Shown in pieces: positions 20,648 through 30,257 of a DNA stretch of 64,000 nt. The notes under the pieces were generated by a model. That model saw only the letters and a list, made by a program, of their open reading frames with translations. It did no database searches and was not told the origin of the DNA. Each line of letters starts with the position of its first letter. The first letter of the stretch is position 1. The DNA comes from Clostridiaceae bacterium (lineage in GTDB: Bacteria > Bacillota > Clostridia > DSM-8532), in the NCBI GenBank assembly GCA_012840245.1, contig DULR01000017.1, positions 1 to 64,000 on the forward strand, in the 5' to 3' direction. A program made the position numbers and the translations under genes.

Positions 20648-22192
20648 TCATTCTGCTATCTGGTATATAAGATCGATAACCGACCCGTCACGGTATGTAA
20701 CTACACCGACAACTTTATCCGTATACCTGACTGGCTCAGGACAACCGGCAAGCCGCTCGGCGCTTTCCTGAAGCTCTTCTATCCTTCTGACATGAAGGCC
20801 GGCTTTTGTCAGCCGTTCATATAGCTCAGGCCTTTGCGGATTGACAGCTATACCCTGGTCGGTAACCACAACATCTATGGTTTTTCCCGGAGTTACGATC
20901 GTATTCAGCCTTTTGACGATCGTGGGTATTCTGCCCCTCATCAATGGAGCCACGACTATTGCCATGCCCGCTCCTGCGGCAGTATCGCAATGTCCTCCGA
21001 TAGCTCCTCTTATAACACCATCCGAGCCTGTCAGAACATTTACATTAAAATCTGTGTCGATTTCCAGAGCCGACAGGACCACAACATCAAGCTGATTGAC
21101 TGCTGAGCCTTCATTACCGGGACTGGCGTAGTAGGATGCGTCGATTTGCTGGTGGAAACGGTTATTTTTAAGGGATTCAGCCGCAATTAAGTCGAATGAC
21201 TGCACATCGAGCAGTTTCTTTACAAGTCCTTCCTCATGAAGCTTTACTACCTGACCGGTTATTCCGCCAAGTACAAAGCTGGCCTTGATTTTTTCCTCCA
21301 GCATTTTTTCTCTTAAAAAACGGGCTGTGGCCAGAGATGCTCCCCCGGTACCCAGCTGAAAGGAAAAGCCGTCATAGAAATAGCCGCTGGCTGCAATGAC
21401 CTCGGTGGTCGTCTCGGCTATCAAAAGCTCCTTTGGATTTTTTGTGTAACGGGTGGCCCCGCTCATTATGCCCTGGGGATCTCCGATTGCATCGACCTTC
21501 ACAATATAGTCGACCTGCGATTCGGGGATACCAAAGGGTGCGTTGGGATAGGGCACTATATTATCAGTAATGATGACCACTTTGTCGGCATAAAGGGCAT
21601 CCAGCTTGGCATAGCCCATGGAGCCGCAGGATATGCCCGTATCATGGTCACGGGAATAGCCGTTGGCATTTCCGTAGGGGTCACAGGATGGAGCGCCCAG
21701 AAAGGCCACATCTATTTTAAGCTGACCGCTTTCAATAGCATATGCCCGACCGCCATGAGAGCGGAAGGTAACAGGAATATCCATGAGCCCCCTGGATATC
21801 GCATCAGCAAGCTTACTTCTCATTCCGCTTGTTTCAATACGTTTGACCACACCACTTTTGATATGTCCGACCAGGGGATCATGTATTTCAGCAAGAGAAC
21901 TGGCTGCTACCGTAAGGTCCTTTATTCCCATTCTGGCGATGGTCTCCATGACCATATTGAGAACATAGTCACCATTTCTGAAATGATGATGGAATGATAT
22001 GGTCATGCCATCCTTCAGTCCGCACATCTCAACTGCCTTTTCTATACTGGGAAGAACCTTGTTGTGAACTGCGCTTCTCTCTTTAAGGCATATGATATCC
22101 TTTTGCATAGCCCTGCAGCCATCACGGAATGGTTCTTTTATTCCACTCAGGCTGTTTATATATGGTATCGAGCTTATATCTGTTTCTTTCAT
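20648..22192 (-). CDS. citF: Citrate lyase alpha subunit
   Basis: Characteristic CitF sequence (ISFHHHFRNGDYVLN, SGGHCDTAAGAG-like region, LGTGGASLA). Confidence 0.94.
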   Translation of the reverse strand: MKETDISSIPYINSLSGIKEPFRDGCRAMQKDIICLKERSAVHNKVLPSIEKAVEMCGLKDGMTISFHHHFRNGDYVLNMVMETIARMGIKDLTVAASSLAEIHDPLVGHIKSGVVKRIETSGMRSKLADAISRGLMDIPVTFRSHGGRAYAIESGQLKIDVAFLGAPSCDPYGNANGYSRDHDTGISCGSMGYAKLDALYADKVVIITDNIVPYPNAPFGIPESQVDYIVKVDAIGDPQGIMSGATRYTKNPKELLIAETTTEVIAASGYFYDGFSFQLGTGGASLATARFLREKMLEEKIKASFVLGGITGQVVKLHEEGLVKKLLDVQSFDLIAAESLKNNRFHQQIDASYYASPGNEGSAVNQLDVVVLSALEIDTDFNVNVLTGSDGVIRGAIGGHCDTAAGAGMAIVVAPLMRGRIPTIVKRLNTIVTPGKTIDVVVTDQGIAVNPQRPELYERLTKAGLHVRRIEELQESAERLAGCPEPVRYTDKVVGVVTYRDGSVIDLIYQIAE

Positions 22193-23079
22193 TGCATTGC
22201 ACTCCTTAAAGCATTTGTCGCGCCGGCAAGCTCAAGAAGATGCAAGGCCCTGTCCAGAACAGGCTTGTCGATCATTTTGCCGTTCATGCTCACAACACCT
22301 GAGCCCCTTTTCCTGGCTTCCTCCATTGCTTCAACGATAGCAAGGGATTTTTCAATTTCATCTTTCGTTGGGGTAAACACAGCATGAAGAGGTTTTATCT
22401 GACTTGGATTGATCACTGATTTTCCGTCGAAGCCAAGCTGCTTTATAAGCTTTGCTTCTTTTATGAATCCTTCTGTATCGTTAACATCTGAAAAAACAGT
22501 ATCCAATGCGTCGATCCCGGCGCTCCGGGCAGCCATGACGATCATACTTCGGGCTGTCAGAAGCTCAATACCGTCAGCAGAGCGGGTGGTTTTAAGATCT
22601 GCGGTAAAGTCCTCTGCTCCCAGCGCGATACCGACCAGCCTTTTGCTGGCGTGGGCAATTTCCCTGGCATTGAGAACCCCCTGTGCGCTTTCAATAGCGG
22701 CTATCATTTTTGTCTTTCCGACAGGAATGCCGCAGGCTGCCTCGATCCTTTCGATTTCCTTCTCACATGCTATTACGTCCTGCTCAGAATCGGTCTTCGG
22801 CAGGCGTATGACATCAGGCTGCGCCCGTACGACCGCTTCGAGATCCTTCAAACCGAAATCGGTGTCCAGCCCGTTGATCCGTACAGCTACTTCCTTGCCG
22901 CCGAAATCCAGGGTTTTCAGCGCGTTATAAACAAGAAACCGGGCTGCATCCTTTTCTGTCATGGCCACCGAGTCCTCAAGATCGAGCAGGATCACGTCAG
23001 ACCCGTAAATGTGCGCATCACGAATCATACCGGGATTGTTGCCCGGAACATACAGAATGCTCCTTCTGAGCCTTTTCAT
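22189..23079 (-). CDS. citE: Citrate lyase beta subunit
   Basis: RRSILYVPGNNPGMI, LDLEDSVAMTEKD, ALGAEDF; overlaps citF start by 4 bp. Confidence 0.95.
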   Translation of the reverse strand: MKRLRRSILYVPGNNPGMIRDAHIYGSDVILLDLEDSVAMTEKDAARFLVYNALKTLDFGGKEVAVRINGLDTDFGLKDLEAVVRAQPDVIRLPKTDSEQDVIACEKEIERIEAACGIPVGKTKMIAAIESAQGVLNAREIAHASKRLVGIALGAEDFTADLKTTRSADGIELLTARSMIVMAARSAGIDALDTVFSDVNDTEGFIKEAKLIKQLGFDGKSVINPSQIKPLHAVFTPTKDEIEKSLAIVEAMEEARKRGSGVVSMNGKMIDKPVLDRALHLLELAGATNALRSAMQ

Positions 23080-23379
23080 TTATGCATTACTTCCTTCCCA
23101 GATGTAATCGTCCGACTGGCCGGCTCTGTAAATGGCAGCAGCGGTTCTGGCCCTGATGGTGCAATCCAGCGCCCCCTTATCAATGGCGGTTATGCGGGCT
23201 CCTTCAACACCCAGCTCACAGGCCGTGTCCATGATCACCTTTCTGATCTGATTGCCAAATTGCTTTATAACCAGGCTGTCCAAAGAAATGGTTATTTTGT
23301 TGTCGTCAGATGGCTCAACTTTTATCAGGATATCGCTGGACTCCAGTGTTCCAGCGATACCTACCTCTTTTATTTTCAT
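23080..23379 (-). CDS. citD: Citrate lyase acyl carrier protein (gamma subunit)
   Basis: AGTLESSD prosthetic-group serine region; directly upstream of citE. Confidence 0.93.
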   Translation of the reverse strand: MKIKEVGIAGTLESSDILIKVEPSDDNKITISLDSLVIKQFGNQIRKVIMDTACELGVEGARITAIDKGALDCTIRARTAAAIYRAGQSDDYIWEGSNA

Positions 23380-23411
23380 ATTTGTCCCTTCAAATCAAAT
23401 GCATCGGTGTG

Positions 23412-24575
23412 TCAAATGATCCGGCTGATATTGTTCCTGACCTCTTCAGCCCTCTTAAGATCCTTTGCGATTATCTCTTTTGCAGTCATTATGAATTCAT
23501 CAACGCATCTGTCTATATCGAGCCTGCTCTTCTTATCTACTATTTCTATCTCATTTTTATCGAAGATCTCATATCCATACAGAGCACCAGCGATAACTCC
23601 GGCCATGACTCCTACCGAGTCTGCGTCTCTTCCTGAGTTGACACCGTCTATGACAGCCTGGATGGGTCTGTCCTCGTACAGTGTCACATAAGCGATGGCT
23701 ATGGGCAGCTCCTCGATCGAGTAGAGACGGCTGGGAGTATAATTATGAGTAGGCTGTCCCACTCTTTCGATGGATCTTGCGAACTGCTCTGCCACAGGCG
23801 AATATGGAAGGATAGCTTTGAAGAATTCTTCTATGATGAACGCCTTCTCCTCTCTTCTGGAGCGAAGTTCCATAGCCTTTTGATAAAGGTCACGTATAGC
23901 GTTCCTGGTACCGTCCTTGGCAAGCTCAAGAGCTGTTTTTACTACATCATGGATAGTTGCTCCAGGTTCAAATGCCTTGGATATAATCGCTGCGAGAACT
24001 CCTGCAGCCTCCAGCCCATAGCTGAGCTGATGACCGACTGCAAAATCAATTGCTTCATCATAAGCCGCTTTCGGATTGCATGCGTTGACAACTCCCACGG
24101 GAGATATATACATTGCCGCTCCACAGTTGACCATGTTTCCCATGCCGCCTTCCCTGGGATCGCAGTTGGCAAGTCCATGGCGGTTGAATATATGCTTTTC
24201 GGGATAGAACAGCCTTTCCACTATCATGGCTTCCCTGCCGAATTCGGCTATATATCTGGGCCTGTATGCAATTTCCTTTATGAATTCATCTGCCATATCA
24301 TAGGCATCTATATGATCTTTTTTCGCTTTGTAAACATTCAAAAGAGCAAGGGTCATAAGAGTATCATCGGTGATGGTGCCATAACCCCTCATCCTGTCGG
24401 CTCTTTCCACTACGCTCTTGTCTGCTTTCCACCATTTTGTGTTGACGGTGGTTACAGGTCCTCCATAGAGATCAAGGATCTGCTGATGCGTCAGCCTTTC
24501 AACGGGAGCTCCGAGAGCATCTCCAAAGGCTGTTCCGTATATAACGCCACGGGTTTTTCTTTCAAAGTCGGTCAT
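23412..24575 (-). CDS. ADP-ribosylglycohydrolase (ARH) family protein
   Basis: GTAFGDALGAPVE, ITDDTLMTLAL, GRDADSVGVMAGVIAGALYG metal-site motifs. Confidence 0.92.
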   Translation of the reverse strand: MTDFERKTRGVIYGTAFGDALGAPVERLTHQQILDLYGGPVTTVNTKWWKADKSVVERADRMRGYGTITDDTLMTLALLNVYKAKKDHIDAYDMADEFIKEIAYRPRYIAEFGREAMIVERLFYPEKHIFNRHGLANCDPREGGMGNMVNCGAAMYISPVGVVNACNPKAAYDEAIDFAVGHQLSYGLEAAGVLAAIISKAFEPGATIHDVVKTALELAKDGTRNAIRDLYQKAMELRSRREEKAFIIEEFFKAILPYSPVAEQFARSIERVGQPTHNYTPSRLYSIEELPIAIAYVTLYEDRPIQAVIDGVNSGRDADSVGVMAGVIAGALYGYEIFDKNEIEIVDKKSRLDIDRCVDEFIMTAKEIIAKDLKRAEEVRNNISRII

Positions 24576-24595
24576 GATGAAGTACCTCCGCGTAT

Positions 24596-26716
24596 TTATA
24601 ATTCTTCAAAAGTTACATCAGAAAACAATGTTCTTCCCATATAGAGCTTGGCAAATCCGAACATACCGTAGGCAAAATCACTGTCCCTGGCCTCAAGGAG
24701 TTTTTCACCGTCAATATACAGAGTTATCTGATCTGCCACTGCCTTCAGTGAAACAGTATAGGTCTTTCCGTATTCCCATGGAAAATCGGCTTCGCAAAGC
24801 TTCTCAAACCCGAAGTTATTCTTGTAGATGGCGATCTTGCCGGGCTTGTCGAATCCTGCATGATAACCGCGTTCGATTCCCTGGGATCTGGCAGTGAGCA
24901 TGTGCCCGCTGCCGTTTTCAGCAGTTATTTTGGCTGTTACCATATAATCTCTGGCAAAATAGTTGCCTGAGAATGACTGGGCATAGTCGCAGCACATGGC
25001 ATCCAGCTTCCCGTCTTCAATGGACCATGCTCCGTGATTGTGTGAGAATGGCGTAACTGAACCGAAGTTTTTGAGCTGCTTGCTGAAATCGATGCTGTAT
25101 TTGGCCTTTCCATAGATCCTGAAGTCGTCTATGAAGATCCTTCCAAGGCTTTTGACCTTTGCAGAATAACCTTCGACAATGATACCTACCTCGTCGATCA
25201 TTTCCCCGTCTGTATCGGGTATTGTAAATTCTACCTTCGTCCATTCGTGCTGTGCCGGTCTGATATATCCCTGCACAAGATCCTTTTTTGATTTTGCCAG
25301 TCTTACGAAAGGAGCGATGCCTATGGTCTCATTTCCTTCCCATTGGTCGAGATATACCTGAAGGCTCACCTTCTGTCCGCTGTATGCCTTTGGCGAAAAT
25401 ACAGGCATGTACCGCTCATCGCTGAAGTCATCGCGGGTATAGAAGGGCTTGTAGAAGACCTTGCATCCCTGATATCTTTCCAGCCTGTCGAAAAGCACTT
25501 CGATAGAACCCTTGCTTTGGAAAGCTGTCTCATCAGAATGCTTTATTCTGCAAAGGAACGGATCCGACACCCTGAAATTGTGGGTGGAACCCGGCAGTTC
25601 AAAGTCAAAGTATATTTCATCCTCTTTAAAGCTGTATTTCAGCCACTCCGGAGCTTCCTCCCCCGCCATGCGGTAGCCGAGCAAGGCCAGCTCTTTGGCG
25701 TAGGTCGGGATATCGACTATATTGAGATATCCGGATACACCGGACAATACGATAGAATCGTTTATGGGATCACGGTACCTTGCAGCCAGGCCATCGAGAC
25801 CGCACATTACACCCAGTACGGTCCCAACGTTTCCTGCATTGCAGTCGGTATCCCATCCGCACATGGTAGCAATTTCAACGGTGCGGTTGAAATCGCCTTT
25901 CCCATACATCATGGCAAGCGCGCATACACCCGCATTGGGTATGATGTGGCAAACACCCTTGTACTTGTCATAACCCCAGTCTCTGATGAGCATATCCATG
26001 CATAGCCTGAAATCATCAGGATGCTCATCATAGAAATCCATAACCGCACGCACGACCCTGCTGTATGTGCTGTCTTCGGGTATAAAGGTAAGAGCCTTTT
26101 CTATTATGGCCCGGATGTCATTGCAAACAAAAGCTTCGGCTATAGCCGCGCAGAAAAATCTTGCGCCGTTCAGTCCTTCGCCGTCATGGGATACGCTTGC
26201 AGCAGTCGCTCCCAGCTTTGCTGCCTTTTCAGGATCGCCCGGGCATATCAATCCCCATGTGTCTATGAATATCTGACCACCTATCTGTTCGGCGATGGTT
26301 CTGCCGTTCTGGGCAATCGAACCTGACTGAGGAGGTTTTATACCGGCCTTAAGATTAAGAAATGCGGTGTGTTCGGTACTGACCCCATAGCCTCCCCACC
26401 AGAACATGCCTACCCCCTCCCTGGCATAGTTGAGCCATGCCCGGCCTACGTCTTCGGGAGTAAGTTCTCTGTCCTTTGCATCATCATAGAGTGCTCTTAA
26501 GAAATAAAAAGGGCCGTTTGCGTCATCATCTGCCGCAAAGTTCTTGTAATCCTTCACATATGACGTTATATCCCCATAAGTTTTCCTTATTCTCTCATAA
26601 GTCCATATAGTGGGCTCGACCGGGGCACCAAGCCTTATTCCGATGTTCATTCCCAGAAATCCGGAATATACTTTTTCCAGATAATTTTCCTGAATCATAA
26701 CAGCACCGCCTTTCAA
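24596..26716 (-). CDS. ADP-ribosylglycohydrolase family protein with C-terminal beta-sandwich (lectin/LamG-like) extension
   Basis: N-terminal ARH fold with variant motifs (FAADDDANGP, CGWDTDCNAGNVGTVLG); C-terminal jelly-roll-like region; no signal peptide. Confidence 0.85.
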   Translation of the reverse strand: MKGGAVMIQENYLEKVYSGFLGMNIGIRLGAPVEPTIWTYERIRKTYGDITSYVKDYKNFAADDDANGPFYFLRALYDDAKDRELTPEDVGRAWLNYAREGVGMFWWGGYGVSTEHTAFLNLKAGIKPPQSGSIAQNGRTIAEQIGGQIFIDTWGLICPGDPEKAAKLGATAASVSHDGEGLNGARFFCAAIAEAFVCNDIRAIIEKALTFIPEDSTYSRVVRAVMDFYDEHPDDFRLCMDMLIRDWGYDKYKGVCHIIPNAGVCALAMMYGKGDFNRTVEIATMCGWDTDCNAGNVGTVLGVMCGLDGLAARYRDPINDSIVLSGVSGYLNIVDIPTYAKELALLGYRMAGEEAPEWLKYSFKEDEIYFDFELPGSTHNFRVSDPFLCRIKHSDETAFQSKGSIEVLFDRLERYQGCKVFYKPFYTRDDFSDERYMPVFSPKAYSGQKVSLQVYLDQWEGNETIGIAPFVRLAKSKKDLVQGYIRPAQHEWTKVEFTIPDTDGEMIDEVGIIVEGYSAKVKSLGRIFIDDFRIYGKAKYSIDFSKQLKNFGSVTPFSHNHGAWSIEDGKLDAMCCDYAQSFSGNYFARDYMVTAKITAENGSGHMLTARSQGIERGYHAGFDKPGKIAIYKNNFGFEKLCEADFPWEYGKTYTVSLKAVADQITLYIDGEKLLEARDSDFAYGMFGFAKLYMGRTLFSDVTFEEL

Positions 26717-26785
26717 TCATCAAACAGATGGCAAATCACATAATGCAATCAATATATTTACCCAATTAAAATGTCTTGATAATCT

Positions 26786-27688
26786 TCAGCATATTTCAGA
26801 CCTTGAGGGAATGGAAGACTGGGCTCCGTTACGTGAAACACAGATCCTCGCAGCCTTGTTCGCAAAAGCGATGGCTTCATCGATACTCATGTTTTCCGAT
26901 AAACCCACAGCAAATGCCGCATTGAAGGTATCCCCCGCGGCAGTGGTGTCAACGACCTCAATATCTTCAACCTTGAAGACTTTCGAACCGTCTTTGTTTA
27001 CCCAGATAGCCCCTTCCCTGCCGAGAGTTGCGATGACATTTTTCGCGCCTTTCTGAAGCAGTATATCAGAAGCCTTTTTCGCCGTATCCACATCCTTTAC
27101 CGGCGTGCCCGACAGCTTTTCCAGCTCAGATTCATTCGGAGTAAGATAATCCACAAGCTTAAGGATTTCATCGGGAATACTGTCAGGTGCGGGAGCAGGA
27201 TTAAGCATCACTGTACAGCCATGCTTATGTGCCAGGCGTATTGCAAGATATGCCGCTTCAAGAGGGATCTCAAGCTGAATGAGAATGATTTTGCTTTTTG
27301 ATATCACTTCTTCGTTGTTTGCGATAAAGTCTGTGTCGCAGGCTGAGTTCGCAGCCGGAAGAACAACGATGCTGTTGTCTCCTTCTTCATTTATATAAAT
27401 GATCGCGATTCCGCTGGTTTCATCCTGCTGACATGAAATGTTCGAAACATCGACCCCGACATTGGACAAATTATCTATAAGCTGTTTGCCTAAATCGTCG
27501 TTACCCACTTTGCCGAGCATTGAAACCCCATGTCCAAGCTTGGCCGCTGCATATGCCTGATTGGCGCCCTTCCCTCCGGGTACATACCCATGGAGTTTGC
27601 CCATAACAGTTTCACCAACTCGAGGTATTTCTTTCAAATGGATTACCATATCCATGTTCAAACTGCCAATTACTAATATGTTTTGCAC
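26786..27688 (-). CDS. rbsK: Ribokinase-like PfkB family kinase
   Basis: GSLNMDMVIHLKEIPRVGETV, PGGKGANQA, TTAAGDTFNAAFA. Confidence 0.92.
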   Translation of the reverse strand: MQNILVIGSLNMDMVIHLKEIPRVGETVMGKLHGYVPGGKGANQAYAAAKLGHGVSMLGKVGNDDLGKQLIDNLSNVGVDVSNISCQQDETSGIAIIYINEEGDNSIVVLPAANSACDTDFIANNEEVISKSKIILIQLEIPLEAAYLAIRLAHKHGCTVMLNPAPAPDSIPDEILKLVDYLTPNESELEKLSGTPVKDVDTAKKASDILLQKGAKNVIATLGREGAIWVNKDGSKVFKVEDIEVVDTTAAGDTFNAAFAVGLSENMSIDEAIAFANKAARICVSRNGAQSSIPSRSEIC

Positions 27689-27761
27689 GTCACTACCTCC
27701 GATGAATCAATTCGGTTGATGGTATTTTGTTGAATTCAGCATAGCAATTAAAATTGTAAGA

Positions 27762-27773
27762 GTAACCGGTTTC
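27762..27773 (-). promoter_or_regulatory. Candidate LacI-family operator 1 (upstream of rbsK operon)
   Basis: GTAACCGGTTTC, 8-bp perfect palindrome AACCGGTT at 27764-27771. Confidence 0.65.
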
Positions 27774-27784
27774 GTTCAATAACA

Positions 27785-27813
27785 ATTATATTAATTGTAA
27801 CTACCATTGTCAA
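27785..27813 (-). promoter_or_regulatory. Sigma-A promoter of the rbsK-ARH-cit operon
   Basis: On the minus strand TTGACA-N17-TATAAT (full consensus), 11 bp before operator 1. Confidence 0.75.
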
Positions 27814-27941
27814 CAGCCCAATCATCGTTTTGTGACGGTAAAGCATGACAGTTGACTATGCCTGTATTATCAAGTATAATAGGCCTTGGAACGATTCTGC
27901 GATCGATCGGGAAATATGATGAATGTCAATTAAATAGCAAA

Positions 27942-27953
27942 GAAACCGTTTTA
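27942..27953 (+). promoter_or_regulatory. Candidate LacI-family operator 2 (upstream of lacI-type gene)
   Basis: GAAACCGTTTTA, near match to AAACCGGTTT. Confidence 0.5.
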
Positions 27954-28033
27954 CATAAAATATAACATATTGAGAGAAACCTTGTTGATTTTTTGCAAAT
28001 CAATATTTATAATATTTTAGAACAATTATCGGA

Positions 28034-29068
28034 TTGGAGATGGCCGATTTGAGATGCACCATATCAGATATCGCCCGGATCGCGAAAGTTTCAAAAGCTA
28101 CAGTTTCACGCGTTATCAACAACAAGAGCGAAGGGGTAAGCCCTGAGACAGCGCAAAGGATCCGTGAAATAATAGAAGAGCTTGGATACCGGCCCAACTC
28201 ATTGGCCCGCAGCATTGCAAACTCCAGGGCTAAGATGCTCGGTCTGGTCATTCCGGATATCACCAACCCATTCTTCCCCAACCTTGTCCGGGGCATCGAG
28301 GATTATGCCAATTCCTGCGGCTATACGGTTTTTCTCTGCAATACCGACAACAACCCCGAAAAGGAAGAACAGTACCTTCTGTCTCTCATAGACAAAAGGG
28401 TAGACGGGATAATACTCGTTTCTACTACCTCTCAGAGCTGTACTCTGGAACAGCTCAACAAGTACAATATACCCTTTGTCCTTGTGGACCGTCCCCTTAC
28501 CAATGAATATATAGACCTGGGCGTGTATGCCAACAACTATAAGGGAGTTTATACAGCCGTCGAGTACCTGATAGGCTGCGGGCACAGGGATATAGCCTTC
28601 CTGGGAGGAACCAGGAAGGTCATCACTACGACAGAGCGGTTCGAAGGCTACAGGGACGCTCTGAGGGATGCCAACATCCCTTTGGACAAGTCGCTCGTCA
28701 AGTTCGGAGATTATTCCATCGCCTCGGGGATAGCAATGATGGAGAAGCTTATTGAAGAGAAAGCCGGATTTACCGCTGTCATGGCAGGCAACGATCTTAT
28801 TGCCATAGGAGCAGTAAAAGCTCTCAGGCATCACCGCATCAAGGTTCCGGACCAATGTGAGATAATAGGGTTCGACGGGATCGAACTGACCGAGATCTTC
28901 GATCCGGCTATTTCTACCGTAGTCCAGCCCATCTATGAAATCGCCATCGAGTCAGCGAAGCTTCTGATTGGTAAAATCAACGGAGAAATAACCTCATCCA
29001 GAAAGATCATAGTGGAACCCACCCTTGTATTGAGAGCCACGACAAGAAACAATAAGACTCAGGAATAA
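28034..29068 (+). CDS. LacI family transcriptional regulator
   Basis: ISDIARIAKVSKATVSRVINNKSEGVS HTH and periplasmic-binding-like domain. Confidence 0.95.
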   Translation: MEMADLRCTISDIARIAKVSKATVSRVINNKSEGVSPETAQRIREIIEELGYRPNSLARSIANSRAKMLGLVIPDITNPFFPNLVRGIEDYANSCGYTVFLCNTDNNPEKEEQYLLSLIDKRVDGIILVSTTSQSCTLEQLNKYNIPFVLVDRPLTNEYIDLGVYANNYKGVYTAVEYLIGCGHRDIAFLGGTRKVITTTERFEGYRDALRDANIPLDKSLVKFGDYSIASGIAMMEKLIEEKAGFTAVMAGNDLIAIGAVKALRHHRIKVPDQCEIIGFDGIELTEIFDPAISTVVQPIYEIAIESAKLLIGKINGEITSSRKIIVEPTLVLRATTRNNKTQE

Positions 29069-29202
29069 TGCCGATACTACAACATGGTTTTCTGTTTATG
29101 AATATTCAATTATTGGTATTTTCTCTAAATAAAACGGCTTAAGATGCCTGTCCTTTATGCAATTCGCACAATAATGTCAGGGATTTTTGTTCAAAATATC
29201 AG

Positions 29203-29232
29203 TTGCTAATTGCACAGAGGTTAACCTATAAT
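29203..29232 (+). promoter_or_regulatory. Candidate sigma-A promoter of ABC importer operon
   Basis: TTGCTA-N18-TATAAT, 8 bp before operator 3. Confidence 0.5.
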
Positions 29233-29240
29233 AAGTTAAG

Positions 29241-29250
29241 AAACCGGTTT
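29241..29250 (+). promoter_or_regulatory. Candidate LacI-family operator 3
   Basis: Perfect palindrome AAACCGGTTT. Confidence 0.65.
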
Positions 29251-29314
29251 AGTTATTTTGAATTCAGCAGGCCTCCTTGACCCTGAAACCATATTCAACA
29301 TCGGAGGTAGTCTT

Positions 29315-30244
29315 ATGACCACACTCGGAAAGGGATTAGAACTTAATAAACATGCAACGTTCCGTAAACTGAAGGCAGACTCCATACTGTATTTGATGAT
29401 AGCGCCCACGATCATTTATTTCCTAATATTCCGTGTATGGCCTATCGCAAATATGAGGCTTGCTTTTTATACTTTCCGCTCAAAGGGACCGTGGGAATTC
29501 GTAGGTTTTAAATACTTCAAGCAGCTTTTCGGATCTCCCGCGTTTTACAGCATTCTCAGAAACACTTTAATAATCAGCTTCATGAAGTATATACTCATGT
29601 TTCCCCTGATTGTGCTGTTTGCTATCCTCCTCAATGAAATGAGAAGCCATTCGCTGAGGAGATCAGTGCAGGTTATTTCATATCTGCCGCACTTTCTGTC
29701 ATGGGTAGTTATAGCAGGTATCTGGCTTTCCTTCCTGTCACCTTCGAATGGTGCTGTCAACCAGATCCTCGGTCTTTTCGGAATGGAACCGGTCGATTTC
29801 ATGACAAGCAAGAAAGCCATAAGATGGGTGTTGTTCTTCTGCGAGCTGTGGCGAAGCATAGGCTGGGACTCCATAATCTATTTCGCCGCCATCATCGGGA
29901 TCGATGCTGAATTGTATGAAGCTGCGGATATCGACGGGGCAGGCCGCCTGAATATAATCAGGTATATCATACTTCCGGCGCTGTTTATCCCAATGGTCAC
30001 CGTATTCATACTGAATCTGGGATTCTTCCTGAACGCAGGTTTTGACCAGGTACTGAATTTTGCTAACGACTCTGTTTTGAGCACCATAGACATTCTGGAC
30101 ACTTACATCTATCGTTTGGGTCTGGTCAATGGTCAATATTCACTAGCGACCGCACTCGGACTTATAAAAGGCGTTGTCGGCGTGTTCCTGGTGCTTGGGA
30201 CCCATGTAGTGTCCAAAAAATATACCGGAGTCGGTGTTTGGTAA
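29315..30244 (+). CDS. Carbohydrate ABC transporter permease (LplB-like)
   Basis: EAADIDGAGRLNIIRYIILPAL motif; start moved to ATG 29315 behind GGAGG. Confidence 0.9.
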   Translation: MTTLGKGLELNKHATFRKLKADSILYLMIAPTIIYFLIFRVWPIANMRLAFYTFRSKGPWEFVGFKYFKQLFGSPAFYSILRNTLIISFMKYILMFPLIVLFAILLNEMRSHSLRRSVQVISYLPHFLSWVVIAGIWLSFLSPSNGAVNQILGLFGMEPVDFMTSKKAIRWVLFFCELWRSIGWDSIIYFAAIIGIDAELYEAADIDGAGRLNIIRYIILPALFIPMVTVFILNLGFFLNAGFDQVLNFANDSVLSTIDILDTYIYRLGLVNGQYSLATALGLIKGVVGVFLVLGTHVVSKKYTGVGVW

Positions 30245-30257
30245 GGAGAGATCACAG

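Noticed and set aside
22651-23691. 346-aa plus-strand ORF
   Set aside because: Antisense to citE/citD and the 3' end of an ARH gene, which have clear family signatures; no recognisable domain or ribosome-binding site.
23745-24644. 299-aa plus-strand ORF
   Set aside because: Antisense shadow of the ARH gene at 23412-24575; composition is not protein-like.
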